A stretch of DNA of 52,417 nucleotides from Candidatus Bathyarchaeota archaeon B26-2 (GTDB taxonomy: Archaea; Thermoproteota; Bathyarchaeia; Bathyarchaeales; B26-1). Positions within the stretch are counted from its first letter, which is position 1. Every line of letters begins with the position of its first letter. Positions 17,109-25,155 of this stretch are shown here, piece after piece. Location: contig LUCE01000004.1 in the NCBI GenBank assembly GCA_001593935.1, forward strand, positions 1 through 52,417. Direction: 5' to 3'. Below the pieces are notes generated by a model. It saw nothing but the letters and a program-made list of their open reading frames with translations, had not been told where the DNA came from and made no database searches. The translations under genes and the position numbers were made by a program.

Positions 17109-17414
17109 GTGGCGTTGATAGCTATCCTGTCGATATCCTTGGCCATATATGCGCTGAGCGGTCTTAAGGCGCCCAAACCCAGAAAGAGTCGAGACAAGGT
17201 CTCCGTATATGCATGCGGCGAACGAGTGAAAGTTGGAAAACTCAAGATAACCGTGACCTTACATGAGTATCTGACATATTTTGTTGTCCTTGACTCCTCA
17301 GCCTTGATGGTAGCCTTCGCATCGTTGGCAGCGGATACCGTAAACCCGCTCATCATACTAACCTACTTGATAATCGTCCTAGCGGCGTCCCTCATCTTGC
17401 GAGGAGGCGACTAG
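17109..17414 (+). CDS. nuoA: Complex I-like subunit A (NuoA/FpoA-like)
   Basis: A 101-residue, three-helix membrane protein. The loop after helix 1 contains YACGE, matching the YECG loop of NuoA, whose Cys lies near the quinone channel in complex I. Helices 2 (LTYFVVLDSSALMVAFASL) and 3 (LIILTYLIIVLAASLIL) fit the family. NuoA is usual in complex I and Fpo but not in the simpler group 4 hydrogenases, which makes its presence beside a [NiFe]-type large subunit notable. Start GTG 17109 is the only standard start after the upstream in-frame stop at 17064; helix 1 is therefore short. It begins the operon and is followed by nuoB after one base. Confidence 0.8.
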   Translation: MALIAILSISLAIYALSGLKAPKPRKSRDKVSVYACGERVKVGKLKITVTLHEYLTYFVVLDSSALMVAFASLAADTVNPLIILTYLIIVLAASLILRGGD

Positions 17415-17415
17415 A

Positions 17416-17844
17416 GTGCTCCGGGTAGGTCTCACCAACTGGGCAAGACGGAAGTCTCCGTGGGTACTCCACTTCAACAGTGGGGCCTGCAACGCGTGCG
17501 ACATAGAGGTTGTAGCCCTACTCACGCCGAGGTACGATGTCGAACGTTTCGGAATCTTACTCAAGCCGACACCTCGGCACGCAGACGTGCTTGTCGCAAC
17601 GGGACCAGTAACCAGACAGTGCGCCCAAAGGCTCAAGAGAATCTACGAGCAGATGCCGGACCCGAAGTTCGTGGTGGCGGTTGGGGCATGCGCCTGCTCC
17701 GGCGGGGTCTTCAGAAAATGCTACAACGTCATCAAAGGCGTCGATAAGGTTATCCCGGTCGACGTGTACGTGCCCGGATGCCCTCCAAGGCCTGAGGCCA
17801 TAATCGACGGAATAGTAAAGCTCCTCAAGGAGGTTGGAGGTTAA
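17416..17844 (+). CDS. nuoB: Hydrogenase small subunit / NuoB-like [4Fe-4S] subunit
   Basis: This 142-residue protein is the electron-transferring small subunit that houses the single proximal [4Fe-4S] cluster (N2 in complex I). Ligands appear to be Cys25 and Cys28 in [10 protein letters not shown], a Cys in GACACSGG (Cys92 or Cys94) and Cys122 in GCPPRP. The C-x2-C spacing followed by DIE is the group 4 [NiFe]-hydrogenase form; complex I NuoB and FpoB have adjacent cysteines (CC) here. That places the protein on the hydrogenase side even though the operon has complex I order. No membrane helix. GTG 17416 starts one base after nuoA ends, and the CD gene follows after five bases. Confidence 0.92.
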   Translation: MLRVGLTNWARRKSPWVLHFNSGACNACDIEVVALLTPRYDVERFGILLKPTPRHADVLVATGPVTRQCAQRLKRIYEQMPDPKFVVAVGACACSGGVFRKCYNVIKGVDKVIPVDVYVPGCPPRPEAIIDGIVKLLKEVGG

Positions 17845-17849
17845 AGGGG

Positions 17850-19523
17850 ATGGCCTCCTCCCGCGAGGATGAAACCATAAACACGCTCAGAGAGAGGCTC
17901 GGACAGGGCCTCCTGAACTCTTGGGTCTCTAGGCCTCGGAGAGCGTACGTCCATGTTAGACAAGGCTCCCATAGAGAAGCGATCTCAGCCCTCTTAAACA
18001 GATTTCCAGAGACAACCATCTCAACCATAACGGCGCTCGATCTGGGCGGGGAGATCGAGCTGAACTACCACCTGTGGTGTGATGGAACCGTCCTAACCGT
18101 ACGGGTTACTGTGCCTAAGTCCAACCCTGTGACCGAAACGGTGACCGACATCATTCCGGGGGCAGCCCTCTACGAGCGAGAGGTCTTCGACTTATTTGGA
18201 GTGAGGTTCACCGGGCATCCTGACTTGAGGAGGCTGCTCCTCTCAGACGACTGGCCGAGTGGGCAGTATCCACTGAGGAAGGATTGGAGCCCTGGAGCGG
18301 GCTTACCCCTCAAGGCGCCTCCCTCAAGGATAGGTAATCCAGATATGAGGGACGCTTCCTCGATAGTGAACGTTGTGGTCGGCCCCCAGCATCCGGCCCT
18401 ACACGAGCCTGAACGATTCCTGTTTAAGCTAGATGGTGAGACCGTTCTGGACGTTGAGACGAGGATTGGATACGTCCACAGGGGAATCGAGAAGGCTGCG
18501 GAGAGTCTCATGTTCTTCCAGAACGTCCACTTGGTAGAGAGGATATGTGGCATCTGTAATGTTGCACACACAGTCTGTTTCTGTCAAGCCGTCGAGGAGA
18601 TCGGAAGAGTAGAGGTTCCCCCAAGGGCTGAGTGTCTTAGGGTGATAATAGCCGAGCTCAACAGGATACATAGCCACCTCTTACTCTTAGGGGTCGCCGG
18701 TTTAGAAGTCGGCTTCGAGACCCTCTTCCAATACATATGGCGGGACCGTGAGACCGTCCTAGACTTGGTGGAAGGACTCACCGGGAACAGGATTATGGCC
18801 GAGTATAACACGATCGGAGGTGTTAGACGGGACATAAGCCCGAGCATAGCCCAAACGATCTTGAGGGAGATGAGAAACCTCAGGAAGAGAACGTCCTTTT
18901 ACAGGGAGGTCTTCGAGAGCGACCCAACCTTAGAGTTGAGGACCAAGGGGATAGGTAGGCTTAGGAGACCGGAAGCATTAAAGTTGTGTGTTGTGGGCCC
19001 GGTTGCGAGGGCGTCCGGCGTAGACAGCGACATCCGAAGAGATGATCCATACGCAGCCTATGAGGATGCTCCATTTAATGTCCCGGTCTATGATGAAGGC
19101 GACGTCTGGGCTAGGCTTATGGTCAGGGTCGATGAGGTTGCTGAGAGCATAAACCTGATAGAGTATGCGGTCGAGAACATGCCGAGCGGCCCCTTCAGGG
19201 TTAGGGTTGCTAGGAGGCAGCCTGAAGGCGAAGCTTTGAGCCGGGTTGAGGCGCCTAGGGGCGAACTCCTCCATTACGTTAAGAGTAACGGGTCGGCTTA
19301 CCCGGAGAGGGTTAAGGTCAGAACTCCGACTCTAGCTAACATAATCTCATTTAGGGAGATGGTTAAGGGATACTATGTGGCCGATATCCCAGCCATCCTC
19401 GTAAGTCTGGACCCGTGCTTCGCCTGCACCGACCGTGTAGCCCTCGTAGATGCGGATAGCGGCCGGAAGTGGATATGTAACCTAAGGGACCTGCGGAGTG
19501 ACAGATGGAGGAAACAGCCATGA
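17850..19523 (+). CDS. Fused NuoC-NuoD-like large subunit with [NiFe]-hydrogenase motifs
   Basis: Residues 1-165 are NuoC/HycE N-terminal-like, with [20 protein letters not shown] and QYPLRKDW. The rest is NuoD/hydrogenase large subunit: [13 protein letters not shown] at 178-190 and [12 protein letters not shown] at 207. Both nickel-ligand motifs are present: L1 RICGIC (Cys233, Cys236) and L2 DPCFAC (Cys523, Cys526). Complex I and Fpo D subunits have lost these cysteines, so this should be an active [NiFe] hydrogenase of group 4. After DPCFACTDR a 28-residue tail, VALVDADSG..., parallels the tail that is removed from HycE during nickel insertion. The fusion itself is known from HycE and NuoCD. 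No hyp genes or maturation protease lie in the window. It ends with an ATGA overlap to subunit H. Confidence 0.93.
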   Translation: MASSREDETINTLRERLGQGLLNSWVSRPRRAYVHVRQGSHREAISALLNRFPETTISTITALDLGGEIELNYHLWCDGTVLTVRVTVPKSNPVTETVTDIIPGAALYEREVFDLFGVRFTGHPDLRRLLLSDDWPSGQYPLRKDWSPGAGLPLKAPPSRIGNPDMRDASSIVNVVVGPQHPALHEPERFLFKLDGETVLDVETRIGYVHRGIEKAAESLMFFQNVHLVERICGICNVAHTVCFCQAVEEIGRVEVPPRAECLRVIIAELNRIHSHLLLLGVAGLEVGFETLFQYIWRDRETVLDLVEGLTGNRIMAEYNTIGGVRRDISPSIAQTILREMRNLRKRTSFYREVFESDPTLELRTKGIGRLRRPEALKLCVVGPVARASGVDSDIRRDDPYAAYEDAPFNVPVYDEGDVWARLMVRVDEVAESINLIEYAVENMPSGPFRVRVARRQPEGEALSRVEAPRGELLHYVKSNGSAYPERVKVRTPTLANIISFREMVKGYYVADIPAILVSLDPCFACTDRVALVDADSGRKWICNLRDLRSDRWRKQP

Positions 19524-20536
19524 CTTCGGATCTGCTCCTCCTAATCTTTAGGGTTCTCATCTTCCCGGGCTTCCTCTTTCTTCTATCCCTAACTCTATTC
19601 TGCGATTGGTTTGAGAGGAAGATTATGGCTCGGATGCAGAACCGTATGGGCCCGACGTATACGGGTCCTTTCGGGATTCTTCAGCCCTTGGCAGATTATG
19701 TAAAGCTACTCACCAAGGAGGATATAACACCTAGACGGGTAGGTGGGGTTATATTCGCCGTTACACCTGTCGTGTCGTTCGCTCTCTTCATGCTCTCAGC
19801 CTTCTACCTGCCGATAGACGGCCTAAATGTCTTCCATAACGTGGGCTTCGAGGGCGACCTCATATTGGTACTCTCCCTAATTACGTTGGCTCACTTCACC
19901 CTTTTCCTCTCAGGGTGGTCCTCAGCCAACCCGTACAGCGCCCTTGGAGCTACAAGAATCTTGGTCCAGTTCTTGGGATACGACATCCCGCTCATCATGT
20001 TAGCAGCCGGCTCAGCTCTCATGACGGGAAGTCTCTCCTTGAGAGAGATAGCTGCCAAGCAGAGCGTGCCCTTGGCAATACTTATGCCTTGGGCCTTCGT
20101 GCCTTTTCTGCTGGTCCTCCAAGCTGAGCTTGAGGAGGACCCCTTTGATATACCCCATGCAGAGACGGAGATAGTTGCTGGCTACGAAACCGAGTTCGCA
20201 GGCAGGAAGTATGCCTTCATCAGATTGAGTAAGGACCTTCAAGTGGTCTTTGGAGCGGCTCTCGCCTCTAACCTGTTTTTGGGAGGGCCGTACGGGCCTC
20301 TACTCTTCGGCCCTCCGGCCTTTTGGTTTACATTCTGGTTCGTCTTGAAGGTTCTCATCGTCATCTTCGTTATGGAGCTCATTGAGGCTATATGCGCACG
20401 GCTCCGCATAGACCATGTCGTGAAGGCGAACTGGAGCCTGATGTTCCCCGTCGCGGTGTTATCTCTAGCCCTAACGGTGATCGCAGTCCCTTGGCTCAGA
20501 GGGGCGACATGGATTGAACTGTTGGAGGCGAGATAG
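19520..20536 (+). CDS. nuoH: Complex I-like membrane subunit H (NuoH/FpoH/HycD-like)
   Basis: The eight-helix subunit connecting the peripheral arm to the membrane arm, 338 residues. Typical elements are [35 protein letters not shown], and the acidic loop [20 protein letters not shown] that lines the quinone-like cavity. In hydrogenases the equivalent subunit anchors the [NiFe] module and couples redox change to ion pumping. The track start (19505) overlaps the previous gene more deeply; ATG 19520 is preferred because GGAGGA lies upstream and ATGA overlaps the stop of the CD gene. Confidence 0.95.
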   Translation: MTSDLLLLIFRVLIFPGFLFLLSLTLFCDWFERKIMARMQNRMGPTYTGPFGILQPLADYVKLLTKEDITPRRVGGVIFAVTPVVSFALFMLSAFYLPIDGLNVFHNVGFEGDLILVLSLITLAHFTLFLSGWSSANPYSALGATRILVQFLGYDIPLIMLAAGSALMTGSLSLREIAAKQSVPLAILMPWAFVPFLLVLQAELEEDPFDIPHAETEIVAGYETEFAGRKYAFIRLSKDLQVVFGAALASNLFLGGPYGPLLFGPPAFWFTFWFVLKVLIVIFVMELIEAICARLRIDHVVKANWSLMFPVAVLSLALTVIAVPWLRGATWIELLEAR

Positions 20537-20539
20537 ATA

Positions 20540-20938
20540 GTGGCCAAGGTTAGGATACCTCAGATTCTCAGGGAGGTTGCCTCCTCCCTCTTCAAGAGGC
20601 CGTCAACTAGGGGTTATCCAATCGTCAAGTCCATCCCGCCTGAAGGCTTCAGAGGTAGGCAGGTCTTCCATCCTGAAAGGTGTATAAGCTGCGGCCTCTG
20701 TGCTAGGGACTGTCCATCTGGGGCGATAGAGATGGTTGAGGTCTCAGGCAAGAGGATGCCCCTCTTCCATCTAGATAGGTGTATATTCTGTTACCTCTGC
20801 GTTGAGAACTGCCCAAGAAACGCCATAACATCTTCAACCACCTATGAGATGGCTTCGCTTGGTAGGGAGGGCATGATCATGAAGCCTAATGGCCAACCCA
20901 TGAATAAGGAAGACAACGGAGAGGTGCACCGCTCTTGA
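20540..20938 (+). CDS. nuoI: Complex I-like 2x[4Fe-4S] ferredoxin subunit (NuoI-like)
   Basis: A 132-residue polyferredoxin with two [4Fe-4S] motifs: Cys48, 51, 54, 58 (CISCGLCARDCP) and Cys81, 84, 87, 91 (CIFCYLCVENCP). The N-terminal amphipathic region (ILREVASSLFKRPSTRGYP) resembles the membrane-facing helix of NuoI. It passes electrons from the input module to the small-subunit cluster. Start is GTG 20540, three bases after subunit H. Its stop overlaps the start of subunit J by four bases (TTGA). The tail of about 30 polar residues is not part of the cluster fold. Confidence 0.94.
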   Translation: MAKVRIPQILREVASSLFKRPSTRGYPIVKSIPPEGFRGRQVFHPERCISCGLCARDCPSGAIEMVEVSGKRMPLFHLDRCIFCYLCVENCPRNAITSSTTYEMASLGREGMIMKPNGQPMNKEDNGEVHRS

Positions 20939-21396
20939 TCTCGTATGAGATTGTGTTCACCGTTGCACTGGTGGTTTCAACCTTCCTAGCGGTCCACCTA
21001 GAAGAGAGCGTCCACGCGGTAGCCTCATTCGGCTTCATGATAATACTGCTCTCGGGACTATACTTCAGTCTAGGCGCTCCCTTTGCAGCGGTCTTCCAGC
21101 TGGCTATAGGGGTTGGGACGTTGGCGGTCTTCTTCCTAGCCGGAGAGATGCTGGCCTCGAAGAAGGAACCTACGCAGAGACTTAGAGGAAAACTCTTAGG
21201 CGTCTTGGCGGCGGTCATCCTCTCCCTTCCGTCCATAGCCTTGAGCGTCACCCCGAACGTTCAGATCAACTCTAAAGGCGTTCCTTTCTCCGAGGCCCTA
21301 TGGGGCTTGAGGGGACTGGACGTGGCTGCCCAAGGCTTCGTAATACTTGTGATCTCCATGGGCGTGGCCATAATCTTGAAGCGTAGGAGGAGTTAG
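20935..21396 (+). CDS. nuoJ: Complex I-like membrane subunit J (NuoJ-like)
   Basis: A 153-residue protein with about five hydrophobic segments. The third-helix region PFAAVFQLAIGVGTLAVFFL matches the NuoJ helix in which a conserved pi-bulge and quinone-side coupling occur, and the final helix GFVILVISMGVAIILKRRR is normal. NuoJ helps couple chemistry at the cavity with the antiporter-like subunits. TTG 20935 overlaps the NuoI stop by four bases, implying coupled translation; subunit K begins one base after the stop. Confidence 0.88.
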   Translation: MISYEIVFTVALVVSTFLAVHLEESVHAVASFGFMIILLSGLYFSLGAPFAAVFQLAIGVGTLAVFFLAGEMLASKKEPTQRLRGKLLGVLAAVILSLPSIALSVTPNVQINSKGVPFSEALWGLRGLDVAAQGFVILVISMGVAIILKRRRS

Positions 21397-21397
21397 G

Positions 21398-21721
21398 ATG
21401 GACTACGTGATACTTTCGATGACCCTCCTCGCAGTGGGGATTTACGGACTCGTTACGAAGCGTAATTTACTGAAGGTTCTGATCTCGATCGAGATCATAG
21501 CGGCCGCTGCGTCCATGAACTTTGTAGCCTTCGCGTCCATGGTCGGCGGGTCTCTAGGTCAGGCTTTCCTAATCTTAGCGTTGTCTGTTGACACCACACT
21601 TACGGCGATAATCATAGCCTTAGTTGTGGTCGCGTACCGTGACTTGGGGACGATCGATATATGGGCTCTCTCTAGGCTTAGGGAGGTTAGGGCGGCTAGG
21701 AGGAGGGGTAAGCGACGTTAG
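21398..21721 (+). CDS. nuoK: Complex I-like membrane subunit K (NuoK/MrpC-like)
   Basis: A 107-residue three-helix protein of the NuoK/MrpC family. Helix 2 has Glu32 in LISIEIIAAAAS, equivalent to the conserved Glu36 of E. coli NuoK. In helix 3, GQAFLILALSVDTTLTAIII, the position of the second conserved Glu (Glu72) appears to be Asp65. The C-terminal tail is very basic (REVRAARRRGKRR). These carboxylates form part of the central water and proton path in complex I. It starts at ATG 21398, one base after J, and subunit L follows after five bases. Confidence 0.9.
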   Translation: MDYVILSMTLLAVGIYGLVTKRNLLKVLISIEIIAAAASMNFVAFASMVGGSLGQAFLILALSVDTTLTAIIIALVVVAYRDLGTIDIWALSRLREVRAARRRGKRR

Positions 21722-21726
21722 ACCTC

Positions 21727-23658
21727 GTGGCGGAGTACTCGCCGTGGCTGGTCTGGCTGTTCCCAATAGTCTCCAGCCTCTGGGTTCCGCTTGTCTCCAA
21801 GCTTGGGAACCGGGCTAGGGACGGCTTCGTCATATCTGTAGGCGTCTTTACGCTCATCTTCTCAGCCTTGCTTATACCGACCATCTCCTCCGGAGGTTCC
21901 ACCGATCTCAGCGTAAAGTGGATCAGGATAGGAGGAACGGACATACGGTTAGGTGTGTTCATAGACCCCTTAAGCCTACTTTTCGCTAACCTTGTGGCCT
22001 TCGTCGGCCTAGTTGTCCTCCTCTACTCATTGAGCTACATGGCCCACGAGGAGGGCCTACCCAGATACTACTTCTTCATGCTTCTCTTCATAGGGTCAAT
22101 GGTCGGCCTCGTCTTAGCGGACAACTTCCTCCAGCTCTTCATCTTTTGGGAGCTCGTCAGCCTCTGCTCATACGCGCTGGTCTCGTTCTGGTATAGGAAG
22201 CCCGAGGCTGTCAAGGCCGGCATGAAGGTCTTCATCATGACGAAGATCGGGGACATCTCCCTTCTAGCCGGAATCTTGATCCTCTACGCTGGGCTACATT
22301 CACTCTCATATCAGCAGATATTTGAGCAGTACTGGAAGCTCCCCCAAGCGACCCTAACCGCTGTATCCATGCTTATGCTCTTCGGCGCCCTCGTGAAGTC
22401 AGCCCAGTTGCCTCTACACTCATGGCTATACAGCGCTATGGAGGCTCCTACATCAGTTAGCTGCCTCCTTCACGGGGCTACCATGGTCAAGGCAGGCGTC
22501 TACCTAACCGCTAGAACCCACGTCATCTTCTGTAATGTTCCGCTTTGGTTGGATTCGTTAGCTTGGATAGGAGCCATCACAGCCGTCTTGGGAGCGGTCT
22601 TAGCACTCCATACAACCGACATAAAAGGTGTACCAGCATACTCAACGGTGAGTCAGATAGGTTTTATGATGGCGGCGCTCGGTGTGGCGCCGTCGCCTCA
22701 ATCGCTAGGATGGTTCGCAGGCCTCTTCCACACGATCAGCCACGCCTTCTTCCAAGGACTAGGCTTCTTGGCGATAGGGAGCATAGTGCATCAGCTCGGG
22801 ACGAGAGACATGAGGAAGATGGGAGGCTTAAGACGTGATATGCCGATCACGTTCACCCTCTGCATAATCGTCATATTGGCTAGGTCCGGAATCCCTCCCT
22901 TCTGTAGCTTCTTCAGTAAAGGCTTAATCGCGAAGAGTCTTTTGTTGGCAGATAATACTCCACTCACACTACTCATATATGCGGCGGCCGCCATAACATT
23001 CGCCTACAGTTACAGGTTTCTAACAATAACATTTGCTGGCGAAAAGTCATCATACTTGAAGAACATCAAGGTACACGAGGCACCACGATTGATGTCCATA
23101 GCCTCAGGCATCCTTGCCGCAGGAACTATCATCTTGGGTTTCCTCGGAGGCTCACTCGTGGATTTCCTCGGGACGAGATACGTCTTCGACTTGGCGAGCT
23201 TCTTCAGTCTTGAGTCTTTAATGTTCGTTGTGACCCTTCTCATAGGAGGCTTGCCCATCTACCTCATCTACCAACGTAGGGTGGTTGGGACAGAAGACTT
23301 GAGGAGAGGCGCTTTGGGGGTTTTAGATAGGGTTATTGAAGAGAACTACTTCCTCGACCGTGCTTACGGCTTCATAGTCCGTGTTCTCTTAAGCCTTTCC
23401 AACAACCTTTACAGAATGGACATCAGAGTTATGGAACGCGTACCATACTTCGTAGCGAATGGGATAATGAGGCTATCCCACATAATGCTTGTGAGCTTCG
23501 ATTTGACTCTTGACAGGGTCGTTGCGTTTACCGCTGAGGCCATCGCGGTCCACAGTGTGAAAGTTAGGAGGGTGCATAGAGGTGTCTTATCCCACTTCGT
23601 CCTCGCAGCTACCTTCGGCGTCCTACTTTTATACATCCTACTCATACTAACGACCTAA
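21727..23658 (+). CDS. nuoL: Complex I-like antiporter subunit L (NuoL-like)
   Basis: The 643-residue distal antiporter-like subunit. All the usual charged residues of the pumping path are retained: Glu142 in IFWELVSL, Lys224 in ALVKSAQLPLHSWL, His249 and Lys255 in HGATMVKAG, and Lys398 in FFSKGLIA. The C-terminal part, with ENYFLDRAYGFIVR and a long amphipathic segment before the last helix, corresponds to the lateral helix that runs along the membrane arm of complex I. That helix supports a complex I-like rather than a compact hydrogenase architecture. Start GTG 21727; subunit M follows after four bases. Confidence 0.95.
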   Translation: MAEYSPWLVWLFPIVSSLWVPLVSKLGNRARDGFVISVGVFTLIFSALLIPTISSGGSTDLSVKWIRIGGTDIRLGVFIDPLSLLFANLVAFVGLVVLLYSLSYMAHEEGLPRYYFFMLLFIGSMVGLVLADNFLQLFIFWELVSLCSYALVSFWYRKPEAVKAGMKVFIMTKIGDISLLAGILILYAGLHSLSYQQIFEQYWKLPQATLTAVSMLMLFGALVKSAQLPLHSWLYSAMEAPTSVSCLLHGATMVKAGVYLTARTHVIFCNVPLWLDSLAWIGAITAVLGAVLALHTTDIKGVPAYSTVSQIGFMMAALGVAPSPQSLGWFAGLFHTISHAFFQGLGFLAIGSIVHQLGTRDMRKMGGLRRDMPITFTLCIIVILARSGIPPFCSFFSKGLIAKSLLLADNTPLTLLIYAAAAITFAYSYRFLTITFAGEKSSYLKNIKVHEAPRLMSIASGILAAGTIILGFLGGSLVDFLGTRYVFDLASFFSLESLMFVVTLLIGGLPIYLIYQRRVVGTEDLRRGALGVLDRVIEENYFLDRAYGFIVRVLLSLSNNLYRMDIRVMERVPYFVANGIMRLSHIMLVSFDLTLDRVVAFTAEAIAVHSVKVRRVHRGVLSHFVLAATFGVLLLYILLILTT

Positions 23659-23662
23659 GGAT

Positions 23663-25141
23663 GTGATCGGGATGATGGCGCCTTTATTATTCACGCTTCT
23701 TTTGCCGCTGATCTCGCTTCCATTCATATACCTGCTCGGTAGAAAGCCTAAAGTGGCGGCTCTCATCGTAACGGTCTCTTCTATACTCGATCTAGCCTTT
23801 CTGGCTATGACGGCCCCCACGGTTTTATCTGAAGGCAAATACGTGGAATCTTATAGGTGGATACCTATGCTCGGTTCTCCATTGACCCTATTTGTCGATG
23901 GGATAAGCCTCTCGATGGCTGTGATAACTCTACTACTGATAATCTCGGCAACAGTCTTCTCGATGAGTTACATGGAGAAGGAGGGCTCCCTCCGTGAATA
24001 TTATATTTTAATGGCGTTCCTCACAGTCGGGCTGGTCGGGGTCTTCATAACCTCAAACCTCATGGTCTTCTACTTCTGCTGGGAGTTCATGCTCATCCCA
24101 ACATACTTCATAATCGGGGAGTGGGGCTACAGGGAATCATACCGGGCAGCCTTCAAGTTCTTCATCTTCACCCACGCCGGAGCTGTCTCGGTCCTCTTGG
24201 GAATAGGAGCCATCTACATGCTTACAGGGGACTTGGACATGTTCACGGCTAGGACTCTTCTAGAGTCGGCTCCTCCAAGCCTCTTAGAATGGATATTCAT
24301 AGCCTTCACCTTGGGGTTCGCTGTGAAGATGGCCGTCGTTCCGGTTCACATGTGGCTTCCAGACGCTCACGCCGAGGCTCCAGCCCCAATCTCAGCCCTG
24401 CTAAGCGGGGTCATAATAGAGGCTGGAGCCTACGCTATACTTAGAGTCTCGTTCGGAACAGTCTTCCCATCCATCATGGACAGGGTGGCCGGCAGCCAAT
24501 TCCTGTACATAATCTCGACGTTCGGTGTGGTCTCAGCCTTCTACGGAGCTATGACAGCCTTAGCTGAGAACGATATAAAGAGGATCGTCGCCTACTCGAG
24601 TATAAGTCATATGGGCTACGTTCTCTTCGGACTCTCACTTTACCCCCTAGTGGAGGGGGTTGTCGGCACGGTCCTCCACCTCGTGAACCATGCGGCGAGT
24701 AAGGGGCTTCTATTCCTCTGCGCCGGAGCTGTCATGAAGCAGACTGGACTCAGAGATATACGGGAGATGGGCGGCCTCGCCTCCAAGATGCCCGTAACCG
24801 CGATCTCAACTGCGATCTCATCCTTCAGTATAGCCGGGATACCGGCCTTCGCATGTTTCATGAGCGAGTTCCTAATCTTCATGGGCGGCTTTCAAGCTAG
24901 CAGTATGGACGGGTTCTTCTATCTCCCGACGGCCCTCATGATTGTCGCGACGGTCTTCAGCCTAGCGTACGTCCTCAGACTCTTCTGGAGGGTCTTCTTG
25001 GAGGAGCCCAAGCCCGGAAAGGTCTCGAAGCTTCCAACGTTGATGGCAGTCTCTATGCTCTTTCTCTCCTTTGTGAATGTGGCTTTAGGTGTATGGCCCG
25101 GCCCTGTAATCGACTTGATAGGAAGCGCTGAGCTCGGCTGA
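23663..25141 (+). CDS. nuoM: Complex I-like antiporter subunit M (NuoM-like)
   Basis: A 492-residue antiporter-like membrane subunit with about fourteen helices. Helix 5 Glu141 (CWEFMLIPTY) and helix 7 Lys222 (AVKMAVVPVHMWLPDAHAEAP) are present. In helix 8 the family has a central Lys (LLK in E. coli NuoM); here the text reads SGVIIEAGAYAIL, so Glu253 stands in its place. Helix 12 Glu is retained in ACFMSEFLIF. One half-channel relay residue therefore has reversed charge, which could change ion choice or stop pumping in this subunit. Start GTG 23663. Subunit N follows after 14 bases with GGAGGGAACC as ribosome site. Confidence 0.94.
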   Translation: MIGMMAPLLFTLLLPLISLPFIYLLGRKPKVAALIVTVSSILDLAFLAMTAPTVLSEGKYVESYRWIPMLGSPLTLFVDGISLSMAVITLLLIISATVFSMSYMEKEGSLREYYILMAFLTVGLVGVFITSNLMVFYFCWEFMLIPTYFIIGEWGYRESYRAAFKFFIFTHAGAVSVLLGIGAIYMLTGDLDMFTARTLLESAPPSLLEWIFIAFTLGFAVKMAVVPVHMWLPDAHAEAPAPISALLSGVIIEAGAYAILRVSFGTVFPSIMDRVAGSQFLYIISTFGVVSAFYGAMTALAENDIKRIVAYSSISHMGYVLFGLSLYPLVEGVVGTVLHLVNHAASKGLLFLCAGAVMKQTGLRDIREMGGLASKMPVTAISTAISSFSIAGIPAFACFMSEFLIFMGGFQASSMDGFFYLPTALMIVATVFSLAYVLRLFWRVFLEEPKPGKVSKLPTLMAVSMLFLSFVNVALGVWPGPVIDLIGSAELG

Positions 25142-25155
25142 AAGGAGGGAACCTT

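Noticed and set aside
17850-19523. Reading the D subunit as an ordinary NADH or F420H2 dehydrogenase subunit
   Set aside because: Both nickel-binding C-x2-C motifs and the cleavable-type tail are present, which complex I and Fpo D subunits lack.
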